DNA of 64,000 nt from Bolinopsis microptera (taxonomy: Eukaryota > Ctenophora > Tentaculata > Lobata > Bolinopsidae): positions 8,572,675 through 8,636,674 of the forward strand of contig NC_087078.1 in NCBI RefSeq assembly GCF_026151205.1, in the 5' to 3' direction. The notes beneath the pieces were generated by a model. That model was not told the origin of the DNA and ran no database searches. It worked only from the letters and a program-made list of their open reading frames with translations. The position numbers and the translations under genes are program-made. This document shows, in pieces, positions 11,037-21,491 of the stretch (position 1 is its first letter; each line of letters starts with the position of its first letter).

Positions 11037-12307
11037 TACGGGTATTTGCCTCACAGAATGGCCAAAAAAAAGGAAGGTCTCTCAAAGTCACAAAACACAC
11101 TTTATTCCAGTTTTTATCTCATAAGAAGCTAAGTTGACACTCATATTTTTCTTCCCGGGGGTTCATTTAATCTCATAACCATTTTTTCTTTGAGAAAAAT
11201 TGGCCGGAAAATCTTCCTCGAAAAAAACATGCCTCACAGAATGGCCAAATCTGAATTTCTATAATTTTGTTGATGGAGATACTTTTTAAATTTCTATCAC
11301 CACACGTTCTTAGAAAACCTATTAAGGAATGGGGTAATAACCTAAAACTCACGAAAAAACTGAGCTGTGAAAAATTATTTTACAAAAAAGAAAAAATGCC
11401 TGACAAAATGGCAAAAAAAAAAAAAACGAGAAAATTTTATTTTTCTAAAACCTTTGGCTCTTGTTTCAGGCATGCTGCTGGTATTAATATGCCTTGTTAA
11501 CACCCCCATATAGGCGAAATTTCTTAGAACTGAATAAAAAGGGCATAATTTCCTACACCAAAAATGGCCATTTTGTGTGGCGTAGTTCATATTCCCTGAT
11601 TTCATGATTCATAACCTTCATTCGGCTGTAAAAACACTCCATCTGGGGTGTTATTGTATAATAAATAGCTTGTGAATACTTTAGACTTATGGTTTCATTG
11701 AATAAAAGGAGTTTTAAATTTTGGCCATTTTGTGAGGCATATTTTGGCCATTTTGTGAGGCGTTTAGCCATTTTAACATTTTGTTTCTTCCTAAATTGAA
11801 AAATGTTCGTTTTGTTTGATGAATACTATTCTTTAAACAGATCTTCTGTCATACTGGTGCCAGAAGTTCTCACCAAAATGCAAACTTAGTTCAAAAATTT
11901 GAAAACAAATTTTGTGAGGCATATTTTGGCCATTTTGTGAGGCGTGTAGCCATTTTAGCATTTTTTTCTTCCTATATTGAACAATGTTCGTTTTTTTTGA
12001 TGAATACTATTCTTTGAACATCTTCTGTCATACTGGTGCCAGAAGTTCTCACCAAAATGTAAACTTAGTTCAAAAATTTGAAAACAAATTTTTCAGTGCT
12101 CAAAATTTCTACATAAACAGTCATATTTATGCCAGAAAATGTGGTCCTAGTTAATGATTTCACCACAGGAAGTGTTGCCAGAAGACTTTTGTTTCATATA
12201 ATGGTATCCACAAAACCTACCAGTCTTTTATAAAAAATTAGTTACAAAAACATTTACAAATTTGGCCATTCTGTGAGGCTAGCCATTCTGTGAGGCATTT
12301 ACCCGTA
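11037..12307. mobile_element. TIR DNA transposon with many internal copies of a GCCTCACARAATGGCC motif
   Basis: The ends are TACGGGTATTTGCCTCACAG at 11037 and its inverse ending TTACCCGTA at 12307. The outer TA can be read as a TA target site. A motif of about 16 bp, GCCTCACAGAATGGCC or its inverse GGCCATTTTGTGAGGC, occurs about ten times: direct near 11049 and 11231, partial near 11398, and inverse near 11565, 11722, 11744, 11930, 12262 and 12280, among others. There is no transposase; the open frames inside are short and repeat-derived. It is a non-autonomous element whose repeated motif probably binds the transposase, which is inference. Confidence 0.75.
11695..12090. repeat. Tandem duplication of about 195 bp inside the TIR element
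   Basis: The block containing TTGGCCATTTTGTGAGGCG, ATGAATACTATTCTTT and CTGGTGCCAGAAGTTCTCAC appears twice in direct orientation, first at about 11720-11905 and then at about 11930-12090, with small indels. It multiplies the motif copies in the right half of the element. Confidence 0.85.
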
Positions 12308-12573
12308 GTCTAACTGTCAACTAATAAAGTAACATGTGGTAAAGGTAACTTAAAAACTGAAGGAATAATCAATTTGTTTGAATACGATTAAAAATAGTTA
12401 ATTCAAATTATAGCATTATGTCACATACAAACTTAATTACATTTATGTATTTTGTTTTTCTTAATAGAACTTTTTTATAGCACACATTATTATAAATCTA
12501 ATCTTGGTTCTAATAATAAATCATCTACATAATAACCTTTAATTGGGTAATATAATCACTTTCAAATTTCCTT

Positions 12574-13286
12574 TCATTCTGCAATCTTTTTGTGGCACGT
12601 GAAAATTGACAAGTGTTCACGAGTGTCATTCAAATAAAGATTTCCATCTTTGTCCAAAAATTGATCATAAAATAACTCCTGACGAACAGTGTAATTACAC
12701 TTTTCACGGAAAACTTTACCAGAGTACATTCCAGTGACCATGTTTACTGAGTAGTCACATCCTTTCTCTCTTCCAACTGATTCACCTTGCTTTACCAATT
12801 CTGTTCCAAGACCTTTAACTCGAGCATCTTTTGCAGTTGTAACAAGAACGTCATAGAGTATTTTCTGGCAACCAAACTCATCAAACATGGGCCACACATT
12901 ATAATTTAATTCAATGGCCAGGGCATAAAAAACTTCACATGTCTTTTGAAGGACTGGTTTTCCTAATAGCCAAGCTATTCTGCCTAGACTTGGTAAGATA
13001 TTCTTCAAGGCCTTATCAAACATCCATCTGAACCAAGAACCTCTATCAATGACTTCTGTAAGCCTTACACCAATGATTTTTCCATACGAGTTTGTTGCCA
13101 TTACACAAGATCCCCCTTTATTACATCACCGATAAAGCTGTCTGTGATACTGTTTTGCTCGATGCCTATTGACCTAAATACTGGTTCATCTGTAAAGAAG
13201 TTTTCGGCAACAATTGTGCAAACTTCTGCTGTTCTGTCAGGAGTTATTACACTGAACTGAATTCCAGCCTCAGCAAAGACAGCCAT
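12574..13286 (-). pseudogene. GNAT-like acetyltransferase with a one-base frameshift
   Basis: The copy starts at an ATG at 13286 with the family N-terminus (MAVFAEAGIQ) and keeps close identity to the copy at 7858 through its end at 12574. Near 13117 a G run that should hold six G residues (by comparison with the paralogue codons for Lys-Gly-Gly-Ser) holds five, so the first part ends after 61 residues and the rest continues in another frame for about 175 residues. All later motifs, including RVKGLG, are intact. It may be a recent pseudogene, or the missing base may be a homopolymer sequencing error in an active gene. Confidence 0.85.
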
Positions 13287-13499
13287 CAGAATAGTTCAGT
13301 TTACTAATTTCCAATCTGGCCAATGTCATGTAAATATCACTGCTATCCTGTAATAAATGCTCATTTAGATAAACATTATATTAAAGGAGAGATTAAATGA
13401 GTGTTTTGGAATTGCTGAAATGCTAATGTGACTTTTTGCTAATGGGGAGGGTGAGATGGTCTGTGGAAATAGTAATTTTGCTGACATAAGAAGTAATTG

Positions 13500-13745
13500 T
13501 TCTTTCTATCTATACAAATAATCTCAAGATGTGTGTTTGTTTGTTCATTCGTGTGTAACTTCCGAGCGGCTTATTCAAGAAAACGGTTTGAGTTATGTGA
13601 CTGGTTTTTTCAGTATAGTTTCGACAAAACTCTGACCAAGCCAAATGATTAAGGATTTTTAAATTGGTCGGTGGTAAGTGGTTAAATTGATCATTTTGTG
13701 ACCCAAATGTGGTATTAAAGTGTCTCAGGCACTCTCCCACTCTCA
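13500..13745 (+). mobile_element. Helitron-like 5' end fragment
   Basis: The segment TCTATACAAATAAT, then TGTGTTTGTTTGTTC, GTGTAACTTCCGAGCGG and ACTGGTTTTTTCAGTATAG is clearly homologous to the beginning of the element at 37.2 kb (ATTTCCGAACGG, ACTGGGTTTTTCGGTATAG). Such starts, with a TGT-rich run followed by a TCCGAACGG block, are typical of Helentron-type rolling-circle elements. No 3' hairpin is visible here, so this copy is truncated. Confidence 0.5.
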
Positions 13746-14371
13746 ATACAATATATGACGTATACTTTTCATAATATGTATGGTACAATTAAGATTTTTT
13801 GGACCAAAAACATACAGTACATATGTCATATATTATATCCGAATAAACTTGATTTAAAATTAAATGATACAAGTATGCTAGCAGCTAGTGTGCTTGTATT
13901 TAATCAATATACACTGTTAAATGGGTCTGACCACACCCAGGTTAGAACTACTAGTAACATAGTGTCAAATGAAGTTACAGGGTTTTGAATGGTGTCATAT
14001 GACATGATGATTGATGAGCAATGGTCTGATCAGGTTGATAATCGTTGAATTATTAGCTATTATTATATACTTTTAAATTGAACATGATCTGAGGAGAGAA
14101 CACTGAATCAAGCAATACGGTATTTAGATGGGTAAATTAAATTGCTTAAATGAAACCGAATACAACTGGTCTATCTAACTGATTACATAAAAAAAATCTC
14201 TATAATCTAAAAACGGCCTAGTATTTACATTGCATAGGTTAGTGCATCATATTATGTATATAAATTTATATTAATGTAAGTATGGAAATAATATCATGTA
14301 CGTTATAATCTTTAATTGGTACTAAAATCACCTTTAATTTCACTCCAATTCTAATTCTTATTCCAAAATAA

Positions 14372-15079
14372 TCAATCTGATAATGTTTTGTAGCACGAAA
14401 AGACTGACAAGTGTTCACGAGTGTCATTCAAATAAAGATTCCCATCTTTGTCAATAAATCAAGCATAAAATACCTCATTACGGACTGTGTAATTACACTT
14501 TTCGCGGAAAACTTTACCAGAGTATAATCCAGTGACTATGTTAACTGAGAAGTCACATCCTTTCTCTCTTCCAACTGATTCGGCTTGCTTTACCAATTCA
14601 GTTCCAAGACCTTTAACTCGTGCCTCCTTTGCAGTACAGAGACCCACATCACTGAGTATTTTCTGGCAACCGAACTCATTAAACAAAGGCCACACATCAT
14701 ACTTGAGCTCAGTCATTAAGGCATCAAAAACTTCGCATGCTTTTTGAAGGACTGGCTTATTTAATACTTTAGCTATTCTAGCTAAACTGGGCAGAAACCG
14801 TGTTAGGGATCTATCTATAAACTTCTTGAACCAAGAGTCCCTATCAACGATTTCTGTAAGCCTTACACCAATTATTTGTCCGGAGGAGTCAGTTGCCATA
14901 ACACAAGATCCACCCTTAATTGCATCACTAAAAAAACTGTCCATGAAACTGTTCTGCTTAATACCAATTGACCTTAAAAGTGGCTCATCTGGAAAAAAGT
15001 TTATGGCCATAAGTTGTAAAACTTCCTCAGTTTGGTCAGGAGTTATTACACTGAACTGTATCCCAGCCTCGGCAAAGAC
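14372..15079 (-). pseudogene. GNAT-like acetyltransferase disabled at start and near the end
   Basis: Similarity to the intact paralogues runs from VFAEAGIQ at 15079 to CYKTLSD and TGA at 14372. The normal ATG is gone: the codons before VFAEAG lie in a TATATATATA run, and the only ATG there is out of frame. Near the 3' end the codon that is CGA in the paralogue at 35690 is TGA here (around 14459), cutting off the last 28 residues, including GNLYLNDTREHLS. The rest of the frame is open for some 210 codons and keeps RVKGLG. It is probably a young pseudogene, unless a start upstream is used. Confidence 0.85.
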
Positions 15080-15428
15080 ACATATATATATATATATGTA
15101 TAGTTTAATTTGCATATCCAATCTGTTAATTAACATGCATATCAATGTACATTCCTGTAACATAATTTTGTTCAAAAAAGAAAATATTCAAACAATATAC
15201 ACATGATAAATTGTTTCAAACAGTATACACATATATACACATAATATAGCAATGACCCTATATAAAAAATTCTGTAAAAATGGTACAAATTTAAAAACTG
15301 AGGTAAAAATAAAACCCTTTGTAATAATATATATAAAATCCACTTGTAATAATATAAAAAAAATCCACTAAATCACATCACAACAAAAAGCAGTTTAGAC
15401 CCCCATCCAACAAGCACTCCATGACCTT

Positions 15429-15743
15429 TCAGGGTTTAAGAGTGTTGATCAGGTTACGGTCCAAATCACTTATTGCCATGGGTGGAAGGGTTCTGGTACC
15501 TCTGTACCCCCTGATAGAGATTATACAGGTTCTGAGTAGATCAAAACGCAGTCTGCGTCTGACAAATGACATCACATCACAATACCGTTGGCCTTTCTTT
15601 AGGCTGATCTTTTCAGCGAGATGTTTTAGGAACTGTGAAGCATCAGTTGCCATTCCTCCTGTAGTACTGAACACCAGTGGCGTGAAGGTAGCCTTCCTGT
15701 AACATAATGCTCTTTTAGATAAATATAAGATCGGATCACACAA
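15429..15743 (-). pseudogene. C-terminal fragment of a retroelement protein
   Basis: A frame of about 104 codons contains RKATFTPLVFSTTGGMAT, followed by FLKHLAEKIS, a Tyr/Val pair and ISIRGYRG. From memory, this order (a TPLVFST-GGM block, a LAE helix and a final C-IRGSR block) occurs at the end of repeated reverse-transcriptase proteins in marine invertebrate and fish genomes. No RT core remains upstream on the minus strand, so it is only a 3' scrap. The lineage is not assigned. Confidence 0.45.
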
Positions 15744-15759
15744 TACTTGTCTCTATGAA

Positions 15760-17699
15760 CCTTGTTATATTTTAGGGAGGGGCACTAAAAGGGGAGGATA
15801 TTTGATCTTTTGGCAGAGCCTCTTCTCATTTGAGCCTCAATCACGTTTCCGATCATACGGAGGGGTTGCCAGAGGAGACATAACAATGATGTGTAATTTC
15901 ACATAAATCCAATGGAATTTGAGCGTGCTGTATCATTTTTGCGCAGACGGCACAAGTTCAAACCACCAGACAAGTTCAAATACCACCATTCCAATCTTCA
16001 AGCAGCCAGCTCGATTTAGCACAGAGAAGCTGTGAGTAGCCTCATTGAGTGCGCGGTGCGGCACAGTAACGCATTGCGCTACAAATGTTTTACTAGCCTG
16101 TCACGTGAGCAAAACGGTTTTTTGCCCATAACTCTCCAGGGAAGCATTTTCAATTTTACCTCAATTCACGACGCGATGTCAATCCTTCGCATCTCGCCGA
16201 TCTGCATACGGTGGTTGCGAGAAAATACGCGGCGCGACCCAGTAGTGCATCGCGCTACAAATTTTTACCCTACGTCATGATGGAGTGATTCGTAATAAGC
16301 GTCCAAAAATACACCGATTATGATCAATTTCATACCCAAAGGGCCTTTTCACTAAAATTAATTTTCTTAAAATTTGGGCGAGTGATTTAGTAAAAGTGCA
16401 AATCACTGGGCCTGGGGAAATAACTTTAGTTTCACAAAACAAAAACGTTGCTGAACGTTTCCTGAGTTCCCTCAATAATACGAATTAAATTTTGTCATAC
16501 TGACAACCGAGACAGAAACAACCATAAAAAATATTGGAGGACTTTGCCGTTTCGACGCGCCGCGCAAATTATTATTCTTACTTTGCATCGAAGTAAAAAT
16601 GATAATTACCTGGGACCGATCTCAGGCTATCATGTTCATAAACATAAAGATTAGGTGGAATGACAGGCTGAGCGCCGCCCAGTAAAAATGATAGCTGACT
16701 AGATCGTTGCTTTGTTAATTCGCAAGGGTTGACAGCGTCAATCAAAGAAAAATTGTATCTAATTTGCTAGTTTATTATTTACTCCTCTCCCCAATACGTA
16801 ATATATATATCCTCAATACGAGAAGCTCGAAAAGAGCGCCGCGCATTGAGATTTAAAGGATACATTAAATGTATATTTGTTTGTTGTATTTATTTAAAGT
16901 AAAGTGAAGTTTTAAAATTAAAAATGAATCATTAAAAGCCATCGAGCATATAATGTATTAATAAACCGTGTCATTTTGTTTCACTAAAATTTGTTTCACT
17001 ACTGTGCCGCTATTTGCTTACTAAATTATAAAATATCACCCCGATATGTTATCAACACATTATATGGTTTGGCACAGTTGAACGTAGTTGTAATTTTTAC
17101 TTTCTTTTATTGATAATTGTTTTAGAGCCGTTATTTCGAAATTTTTTACAGTACACTCCAATTTTTAAGGTATAGCACCATTTTGCAGCAGGGTAAAAGT
17201 CTTTCTTACACATTTAGATGTTATTTAACAACATATGCTTTCAATTTATATCATCAGTCGGATCATGTGCAGTGGTTTCTCTAATATTAGCTATGGTTCT
17301 CCAGAATGAGTTTATTGTTTTTTCAGTCAAAACTCTTCCATGAACTTTATGATTTGGCCTATGTTTCTGCCACTGATTTAATTAGAATTCTTCAAAAGCC
17401 TATGGAGCTACTGTTGTGTTTGCTTAAACATTTTTGTTTATTACTGTTTCGCCGTTTTATTTCTCTAAAGTTAGTACAGAATGTTCAGAATCTGAAATCG
17501 AATTGACCACCAATATTTTAAGCCTAACCATATGGGTGCAAATAGGTTCAAAAAACCAAATCTGAAAATCCCAAAACCGAAACTTCAACATCACTTTTTA
17601 TAACTTGAGAAAGAGAAAAGACAATTTTATTATTTATCACCATTTTATAACACAATCAATCAATAAATATGTACATCCGAGTAATTAATATCCAATTTT
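15760..17699. other. No gene seen; repeat-like spacer
   Basis: There is a GC-richer patch with GCGCGAC and CGCGCC words (15.95-16.6 kb), but no convincing exon. The doublet TTTGTTTCACTAAAA / TTTGTTTCACTA at about 16975-17003 is repeated at 32497-32525, each time followed by a CGCTA-like word, suggesting two copies of an unnamed repeat. Confidence 0.4.
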
Positions 17700-17739
17700 A
17701 AACTAATTACAACACTACAAATCTATTACATTTATTGAG
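17700..17739. repeat. 40-bp direct repeat, left copy
   Basis: Starting AAACTAATTACAACAC and ending TTTATTGAG, this 40-bp stretch is identical to 25958-25997. The pair brackets the PHD-finger LINE composite and is best read as a long target-site duplication. Confidence 0.85.
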
Positions 17740-17936
17740 TGTTCAGGAATGGTATGTTACAACTCCCCTCGAAGGGGCGTACTAAGCTAAGGGTCATCTA
17801 CACTCTATTAGGGTCATCTACACTTTACTAGGGTCATCAACTCTGAAGTCCTAATCCCCTCCAAAACAAAACACTTAACGGGAGCCGACCCCAAGTCGGA
17901 TCTATTTGGTCAGTATTACTTATATTTGATTTGAGA

Positions 17937-20102
17937 ATGACGACAAATACTAGGAAGAATTCAGGTACTCCTAAAACATCTAATAGCTTGTCTCGCAACA
18001 TTTTAGCTGAATCTACAGTGGACAATGAAGATCAGGAAAACAGGAAACATAGGGACAAGAAGGAATGTCCATGTCAACGCTCTTTTAACGGTAAAGTTTA
18101 CCTCATTGACTGTTCTAAGTGTCATCAAGAGTGGCATGTGGACTGCCTGTCTATGAAGGGTATAACGAGGTCAGCTATCAACTCCATGGTAGAATGGCTG
18201 TGCCCATACTGCTTCGTGGCACCAGTATCAACACTGAAGAAACTGAGAGGTGAATTTTGTTACAGCTGCAGGAACACAAGGGCTTTGCAACAGGCCAACT
18301 CAGATTTTGAAGCATCTACAGCTGTTAAGAATCTTGAAACTGTCAGTGCACTCGTGGCATCAGCAAGCTCAGCAGGCTCAGCTCTTGAAAAATTTGACTT
18401 CGAACAGTTCTCTAGGAACCTTGACACTCTCTCCCAGTTCGACGTTCACCTTCAACACCTGCTTCTTAAAGAGAACTCCCTTAATGGGCTAAATAATGAA
18501 ATAAAGCTTCATGACAAATCATTAGAATCAATCAATACTAATATTGCCGAACTTCAGAAGGACCTGAAACTTCTGTCATCCAGACCATCTACAGAACCAT
18601 CCTCACCCTCAGCTTCATCTGAGCAGTTTCTGAAGGACATCTCTGAACAGCTCACTGTTCTCTGTGCCAATGAGCACACTGCAGCTGCAGGCATAAGTGA
18701 ATTGAAACAATCCTTAGACTCATTACAGCCATTGCACAATCCTGGCCCCTGCATTCCTCCCACCCCATTGCATCCAGGACCTCCTACTCAGCACCTTCGT
18801 TCTCCAGTCCCTACAGTCCCTGTGCAGCTACCCAATCATGAGCAGAAACCTGTGGAAATGTTCAAAGATGACTACATTGATCAGCAAACAGCAAATGATT
18901 TAGGAGAACTTTTTGTTAAGGACAGCAGTCACTTCAAAGTTGAGAACGACCGCTCCTGCCTAACATATGGGGAAAGGTATGATTACCCAGGTTCGAAGTC
19001 ATCTGAAAAGCCACAGGCAATACCATCGGTTCTCAAGGAACTCATTGACAAAATCAATAATGAGTTCTGCCAGGGTGATCTACCTCAGATCAACAGCTGC
19101 TTAGTAAATCGGTTTGAAGGAATAGACAGCAAGCTGCCTAGACACTCTGATGACGAGGCTACCATCCATCCAGAGTCTAAAATATTCACTGTCTCACTTG
19201 GTTCTGCATGTCAGGTTTCTTTCTCTGACTCTCACACAGGCACTGATAAGCACAAGCAGCAATGTGACCCACGGTCCTTGTATGTTATGACACGTCATAG
19301 CCAAGCACTGTTCGACCATCGTATTGATGCAGGTGATATAGAAGGGCTACGTTACAGCATCACACTTAGATCCGTGAATTCGTTGAACAGAAATGCCACA
19401 TGCATCATCGGGGATTCAAACACTGGAGGCTTGAAATTTGGTACTGATCCTGCTAAGTCATTCGGCAAGTGGTTACCTGGCAAACGCATCTTCGCTCCGG
19501 TCATTGATAATATAGATCCTTATGTCACGTTGGGGTATAGAAACTGTGTAATATTGTGCGGGGTCAACGACCTCAAAAACGAAGACGTCAAGAACCAACA
19601 TGACATTGAAATTATTTATAATGCATTAGCTTCAAAGATTGCACAGATACAATCTGTCAATCCGTGTATACATGTTTTTGTTTGTCCAGCAATTCCCTCT
19701 AAACGTGCTGACTTAAATAGAAAACTTATATATTTTAACAGTTTGATTCGACATAGGCTGCTCCCGTCCAATTTTGGTGTCAGTTATGTGGATGGATTTG
19801 ATGAGTTCTGTGATAGAGATGGTCTACTTGACCGCTCTCTCTCTCGCGACCTCAACAAACACCAAAAACCAGACTTCCTTCACCTCAACTGGAGGGGACT
19901 AGCAAAGTTAGGTCAATTTATTCGTAACACTGTTCTTCTCAGGATTAACGGTGGTATCGACAAAAGGAAGAGGAGGTCCACAAAGGTAGACGGTAGATCC
20001 TTCAGGGATGTGACTGCTGGAAGAGAAACTGGTCCTGTTGTTCCTGCTGCTGCTAGTCAGGGTCACGCGGATGGCTACCAACCACATGACTCCCCTCATT
20101 AA
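17937..20102 (+). CDS. LINE ORF1: PHD finger plus SGNH/GDSL-type esterase domain
   Basis: The frame is open for 721 residues from the ATG at 17937. Near residues 42-90 a PHD-type zinc finger is visible (CPCQ, DCSKCHQEWHVDC, WLCPYC). A low-complexity Ser/Pro-rich middle follows. The last 230 residues have an SGNH hydrolase shape: the GDSNTGG block near residue 490, VILCGVNDL, VFVCPAIPSKRADLN, and a closing DFLHLNWRGLAKLG with the catalytic-type Asp and His. PHD and esterase ORF1 proteins are known from CR1-like LINEs, where they are thought to aid RNP formation or membrane/lipid contact. ORF2 starts inside its last 32 bp. Confidence 0.85.
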   Translation: MTTNTRKNSGTPKTSNSLSRNILAESTVDNEDQENRKHRDKKECPCQRSFNGKVYLIDCSKCHQEWHVDCLSMKGITRSAINSMVEWLCPYCFVAPVSTLKKLRGEFCYSCRNTRALQQANSDFEASTAVKNLETVSALVASASSAGSALEKFDFEQFSRNLDTLSQFDVHLQHLLLKENSLNGLNNEIKLHDKSLESINTNIAELQKDLKLLSSRPSTEPSSPSASSEQFLKDISEQLTVLCANEHTAAAGISELKQSLDSLQPLHNPGPCIPPTPLHPGPPTQHLRSPVPTVPVQLPNHEQKPVEMFKDDYIDQQTANDLGELFVKDSSHFKVENDRSCLTYGERYDYPGSKSSEKPQAIPSVLKELIDKINNEFCQGDLPQINSCLVNRFEGIDSKLPRHSDDEATIHPESKIFTVSLGSACQVSFSDSHTGTDKHKQQCDPRSLYVMTRHSQALFDHRIDAGDIEGLRYSITLRSVNSLNRNATCIIGDSNTGGLKFGTDPAKSFGKWLPGKRIFAPVIDNIDPYVTLGYRNCVILCGVNDLKNEDVKNQHDIEIIYNALASKIAQIQSVNPCIHVFVCPAIPSKRADLNRKLIYFNSLIRHRLLPSNFGVSYVDGFDEFCDRDGLLDRSLSRDLNKHQKPDFLHLNWRGLAKLGQFIRNTVLLRINGGIDKRKRRSTKVDGRSFRDVTAGRETGPVVPAAASQGHADGYQPHDSPH

Positions 20103-20928
20103 GGAGGTATGTCTTGTCTGTTCTAAGAACATAGTCATCGGCCAAACAATAGTTGAATGTTTCCACTGTGACTGCATAATGCACCATAAATGCTATCGCA
20201 AATCCAATACAAATAGCCAATCCAATGAGTTTTACTGTACTCGTTGTATCCATTTAGACAAGGTTAAATACAACCCATTTAAACTACTCACTGACAATGA
20301 CAACGACGACAACAACCTAGACGAATACACAACCAAAATCTCGAATACTTTAAATAATTGTAACTCATACACTGCATCTGACCTTACCAATATTCTCTGC
20401 AACCAAGTAAAGAAACAATCATCTATTCTCTTTCAAAATATTGATGGAAATAAATCAAATTTTGACAACCTTGCCATTGAAACCTGTAGGTACAAAACAA
20501 AATTCTCCGTAATAGGCCTAGCTGAAACCAACACTGGGAAAGAATTAAGCAACCTATTTCAGCTCGACGGTTATAATAGTTACTATCAGGACACAGCACC
20601 TAACAAACAAAAGGGCACTGGAGTAGCCCTTTATGTTGACGATAGATTAAATGCTACAGTAATTGAAAATATATCACAAGTCACAGAACATCTAGAAATA
20701 CTTGTCTTATCATTAAGTAACGAAGATCAACCTGTTAATGTAGGTGTTTTGTATCGTCCACCAAGTGGCTGTATTTCCCAAGCTCTAGTTGAACTTTCTA
20801 ACCTTCTTGATCACATGCCGAAGTTTAGTTATCTAGCTGGAGACTTTAATATCGATCTTCATGATAAAGATACAAAAATGTACAAAAATATGAAGAAATA
20901 TTGTTCAGTAAAGGATTTTGTCCGTTAA
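20071..20928 (+). pseudogene. LINE ORF2 start: PHD-like finger and truncated AP endonuclease
   Basis: From the ATG at 20071, overlapping ORF1, the frame encodes a zinc finger (CLVCSK, ECFHCDCIMHHKCY, YCTRC) and then an exonuclease-endonuclease-phosphatase domain: LFQNIDGN, VIGLAETNTG (catalytic Glu), GTGVALYVDD, VGVLYRPPSG and YLAGDFNIDL (catalytic Asp-Phe-Asn). The frame breaks at 20928, before the expected closing SDH motif, and the sequence changes character. The endonuclease is therefore incomplete. Its natural continuation may be the RT at 23338, separated by a foreign block. Confidence 0.8.
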
Positions 20929-21485
20929 AGGATGAGGGGACCTTAGAATTTACTTCCAAATATTCGTGTTTAAGTCCTGTGAAAGTGTGTAGAATCAAAA
21001 AATACGCCGGACTGTGAAATCGATAATTCGTGCAATATCACGCCGCGCTCCTATTGGCTGATAGCAATTTTGGGCTGTGACGTCACTTATGTGTTAAGAC
21101 CAACGTGCGCGCGCACCCTTTTATTTGCTCGCTAACTAAACCACAAACTGCTATTTTGTTTTGACTTGTTTGAAACCCGATATGGACACAATTAAAAAGA
21201 ATGTATGATGTAGTAGAAGACATTTTACTAGCTGGCCCTTGGCGCCTCTAGTCCTATCTGAGTACGCACGTGCGGTTTGACACTGCGCGTGTACCGGCCT
21301 TTAGTTGTACACTCATTTATAATTTACCGTTTTAGTTTGCTGTGACTTGAGTGTAAAGCGTAACGAATGTGGATGTGTTCGTCTGCTATGCTTGGTATAA
21401 ATATAATATTGCTTGGTGTAATAGTTGCAAATCTTGCTTACGTTATAAGTAGTGTCACATAGTGAGTTAGAACTTAAAAGCTTGG
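20929..21485. other. Non-coding block between endonuclease and RT pieces
   Basis: No open frame is convincing. The sequence is GC-richer than its surroundings and holds CCTATTGGCTGATAG (a CCAAT-type box) and TGTGACGTCACTTA (a CRE-like site) near 21050-21090. It could be the 5' untranslated or promoter part of another retroelement, or unrelated DNA. Confidence 0.35.
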
Positions 21486-21491
21486 TGCTTA

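Noticed and set aside
13510-13788. 92-residue minus-strand frame
   Set aside because: It overlaps the Helitron-like fragment, and a similar frame appears in the related element at 37.2 kb; repeat-derived.
17837-18025. Minus-strand frame at the LINE ORF1 start
   Set aside because: No domain; antisense of a well-supported ORF1.
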